A stretch of 5,942 nt of DNA from Methanosarcinales archaeon ex4572_44 (GTDB lineage: Archaea; Halobacteriota; Methanosarcinia; Methanosarcinales; EX4572-44). Where the stretch lies: positions 1-5,942 of the forward strand of contig NJEL02000075.1 of NCBI GenBank assembly GCA_002254825.2. The letters run 5' to 3'. Below the pieces are notes generated by a model. That model did not search any database. It saw only the letters and a program-made list of their open reading frames with translations, and was not told the DNA's origin. The translations under genes were made by a program, and so were the position numbers. This document shows positions 5,136 through 5,942 of this stretch, in pieces (position 1 is the first letter of the stretch; every line of letters starts with the position of its first letter).

Positions 5136-5895
5136 ATTTATAGCTGAGGACGCCCGGGGACTCAGACTCGTATCGGTCTTTGATAGGCACATCGATAGTT
5201 CGGAGAGGCTTACATCAAGCCTCACCCCGCAGCCCACGATAGAGGACGTGCCGCAGATGGCTGAGCATGTAGATATCATCGTTGAGTGTGCTTCAACATC
5301 GGCGGTTCCTGAAGTGGCAAGAACGGCACTCTCAAACGGATGTCAGGTTATGATAATGAGCGTTGGAGCCCTAACAGACCCCGAACTCAAAGATGAACTG
5401 GTGGAGCTTGCAGAGAAGCACGGTACCAGGATACATATTCCCTCGGGCGCAATAGTTGGAATTGACGGTCTCAAAGCGGCTGGAATCGTTGGAATAGACC
5501 AAGTAGTTTTAAAAACCAAAAAAAACCCAAAAAACCTTAAAGACGCACCATACACCAAAAAAAACAGAATTAATCTCAATTCTATCAATAAAGAAACTCT
5601 TATATTTGCAGGAACAGCAAGAGAAGCCACCACTGCCTTCCCTGCAAATATCAATGTTGCAGCCACCCTCAGCCTTGCAGGCATTGGATCTGAAAAAACC
5701 AGTGTGGAGATATACGCAGACCCATCTCTAACCAGAAACGTCCACGAGATCCTGGTTGAGGGAAGTTTCGGGACGTTCACGACAACAGTTGAAAACGTGC
5801 CATCCCCCAAGAATCCACGAACAAGCTACCTCGCAGCACTCTCAGCCATAGCAACCCTCAAAGAGATGACAGACCCACTACAGATAGGCACGTGA
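5083..5895 (+). CDS. nadX: L-aspartate dehydrogenase (NAD biosynthesis)
   Basis: The enzyme oxidises L-aspartate to iminoaspartate with NAD(P)+. Quinolinate synthase NadA then uses the product in de novo NAD synthesis, replacing bacterial NadB. From GTG 5083 it has 270 residues, the usual size. The Rossmann fingerprint VGIVGCGAIG sits at the extreme N-terminus (GxGxxG, residues 8-13). The substrate-binding half shows IPSGAIVGIDGLKAAG, AFPANINVAATLSLAG, the catalytic H221 in NVHEILVEG, and the closing NPRTSYLAALSA, all conserved in Archaeoglobus and methanogen AspDH. GTG 5083 gives the family-like MLDVGIVG start and has GGGATGGAG just upstream. An in-frame ATG at 5062 would add 7 residues but has no ribosome site. 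Either start falls inside the SRP RNA helix 5 strand. A Lys/Asn-rich A-tract segment (5510-5565) replaces a usually more varied loop. No nadA or nadC is visible before the window ends. Confidence 0.93.
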   Translation: MLDVGIVGCGAIGTILARFIAEDARGLRLVSVFDRHIDSSERLTSSLTPQPTIEDVPQMAEHVDIIVECASTSAVPEVARTALSNGCQVMIMSVGALTDPELKDELVELAEKHGTRIHIPSGAIVGIDGLKAAGIVGIDQVVLKTKKNPKNLKDAPYTKKNRINLNSINKETLIFAGTAREATTAFPANINVAATLSLAGIGSEKTSVEIYADPSLTRNVHEILVEGSFGTFTTTVENVPSPKNPRTSYLAALSAIATLKEMTDPLQIGT

Positions 5896-5942
5896 AATAC
5901 AGATTCTGATGCTCATCTCGCTTAAGCAAATCTGGAATTCGT

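Noticed and set aside
4874..5143. 89-codon open frame on the + strand, and minus-strand frames 4799-4996, 4965-5279 and 4993-5190
   Set aside because: These lie over the SRP RNA and the nadX start and encode no recognisable protein. The RNA structure explains the sequence.
5900..5934. CAGATT...AATCTG inverted repeat after nadX
   Set aside because: It has a 6 bp stem with a 23 nt loop and no T tract; too weak to call a terminator.

Overview
The window looks like part of a euryarchaeal chromosome, probably a methanogen or ANME-type relative. Evidence: an archaeal-type AspRS, an archaeal SRP (7S) RNA with the helix 3/helix 4 domain, TTTA-type TATA boxes 20-30 nt upstream of inferred starts, Shine-Dalgarno sites matching GGAGGTGATC, and an aspartate dehydrogenase of the Archaeoglobus/Methanosarcina type. 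The finer placement is an impression, not a demonstration.

Layout. Positions 1-2340 (+) hold the last codons of a membrane protein, coupled through a GTGA overlap to a large membrane-anchored von Willebrand factor A (VWA) protein with a degenerate glutamine-amidotransferase-like domain. The VWA gene runs head-on into aspS (2332-3651, -), overlapping it by 9 bp, and its last codons look frameshifted or truncated. Positions 3652-3828 hold the aspS promoter and what looks like the decayed 3' end of the next gene, a metallo-beta-lactamase-fold hydrolase (3829-4410, -). Positions 4411-4617 contain only a possible weak promoter. A tRNA-Pro(GGG) lies at 4618-4695 (-), and from the same spacer the SRP RNA (about 4823-5135, +) is transcribed divergently. 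The aspartate dehydrogenase gene nadX (5083-5895, +) follows with no spacer: the 3' half of SRP RNA helix 5 appears to lie inside the nadX coding sequence. The last 47 bases hold no recognisable gene.

How the genes relate. aspS, tRNA-Pro and SRP RNA are translation and protein-targeting housekeeping genes; nadX makes iminoaspartate for NAD synthesis. The AspRS carries the residue pair associated with relaxed (non-discriminating) tRNA recognition, so it may charge both tRNA-Asp and tRNA-Asn. No mobile element, CRISPR array or defence island is visible. The most unusual signal is the SRP RNA/nadX overlap, followed by two protein genes (VWA and MBL) with apparently eroded 3' ends on either side of aspS.
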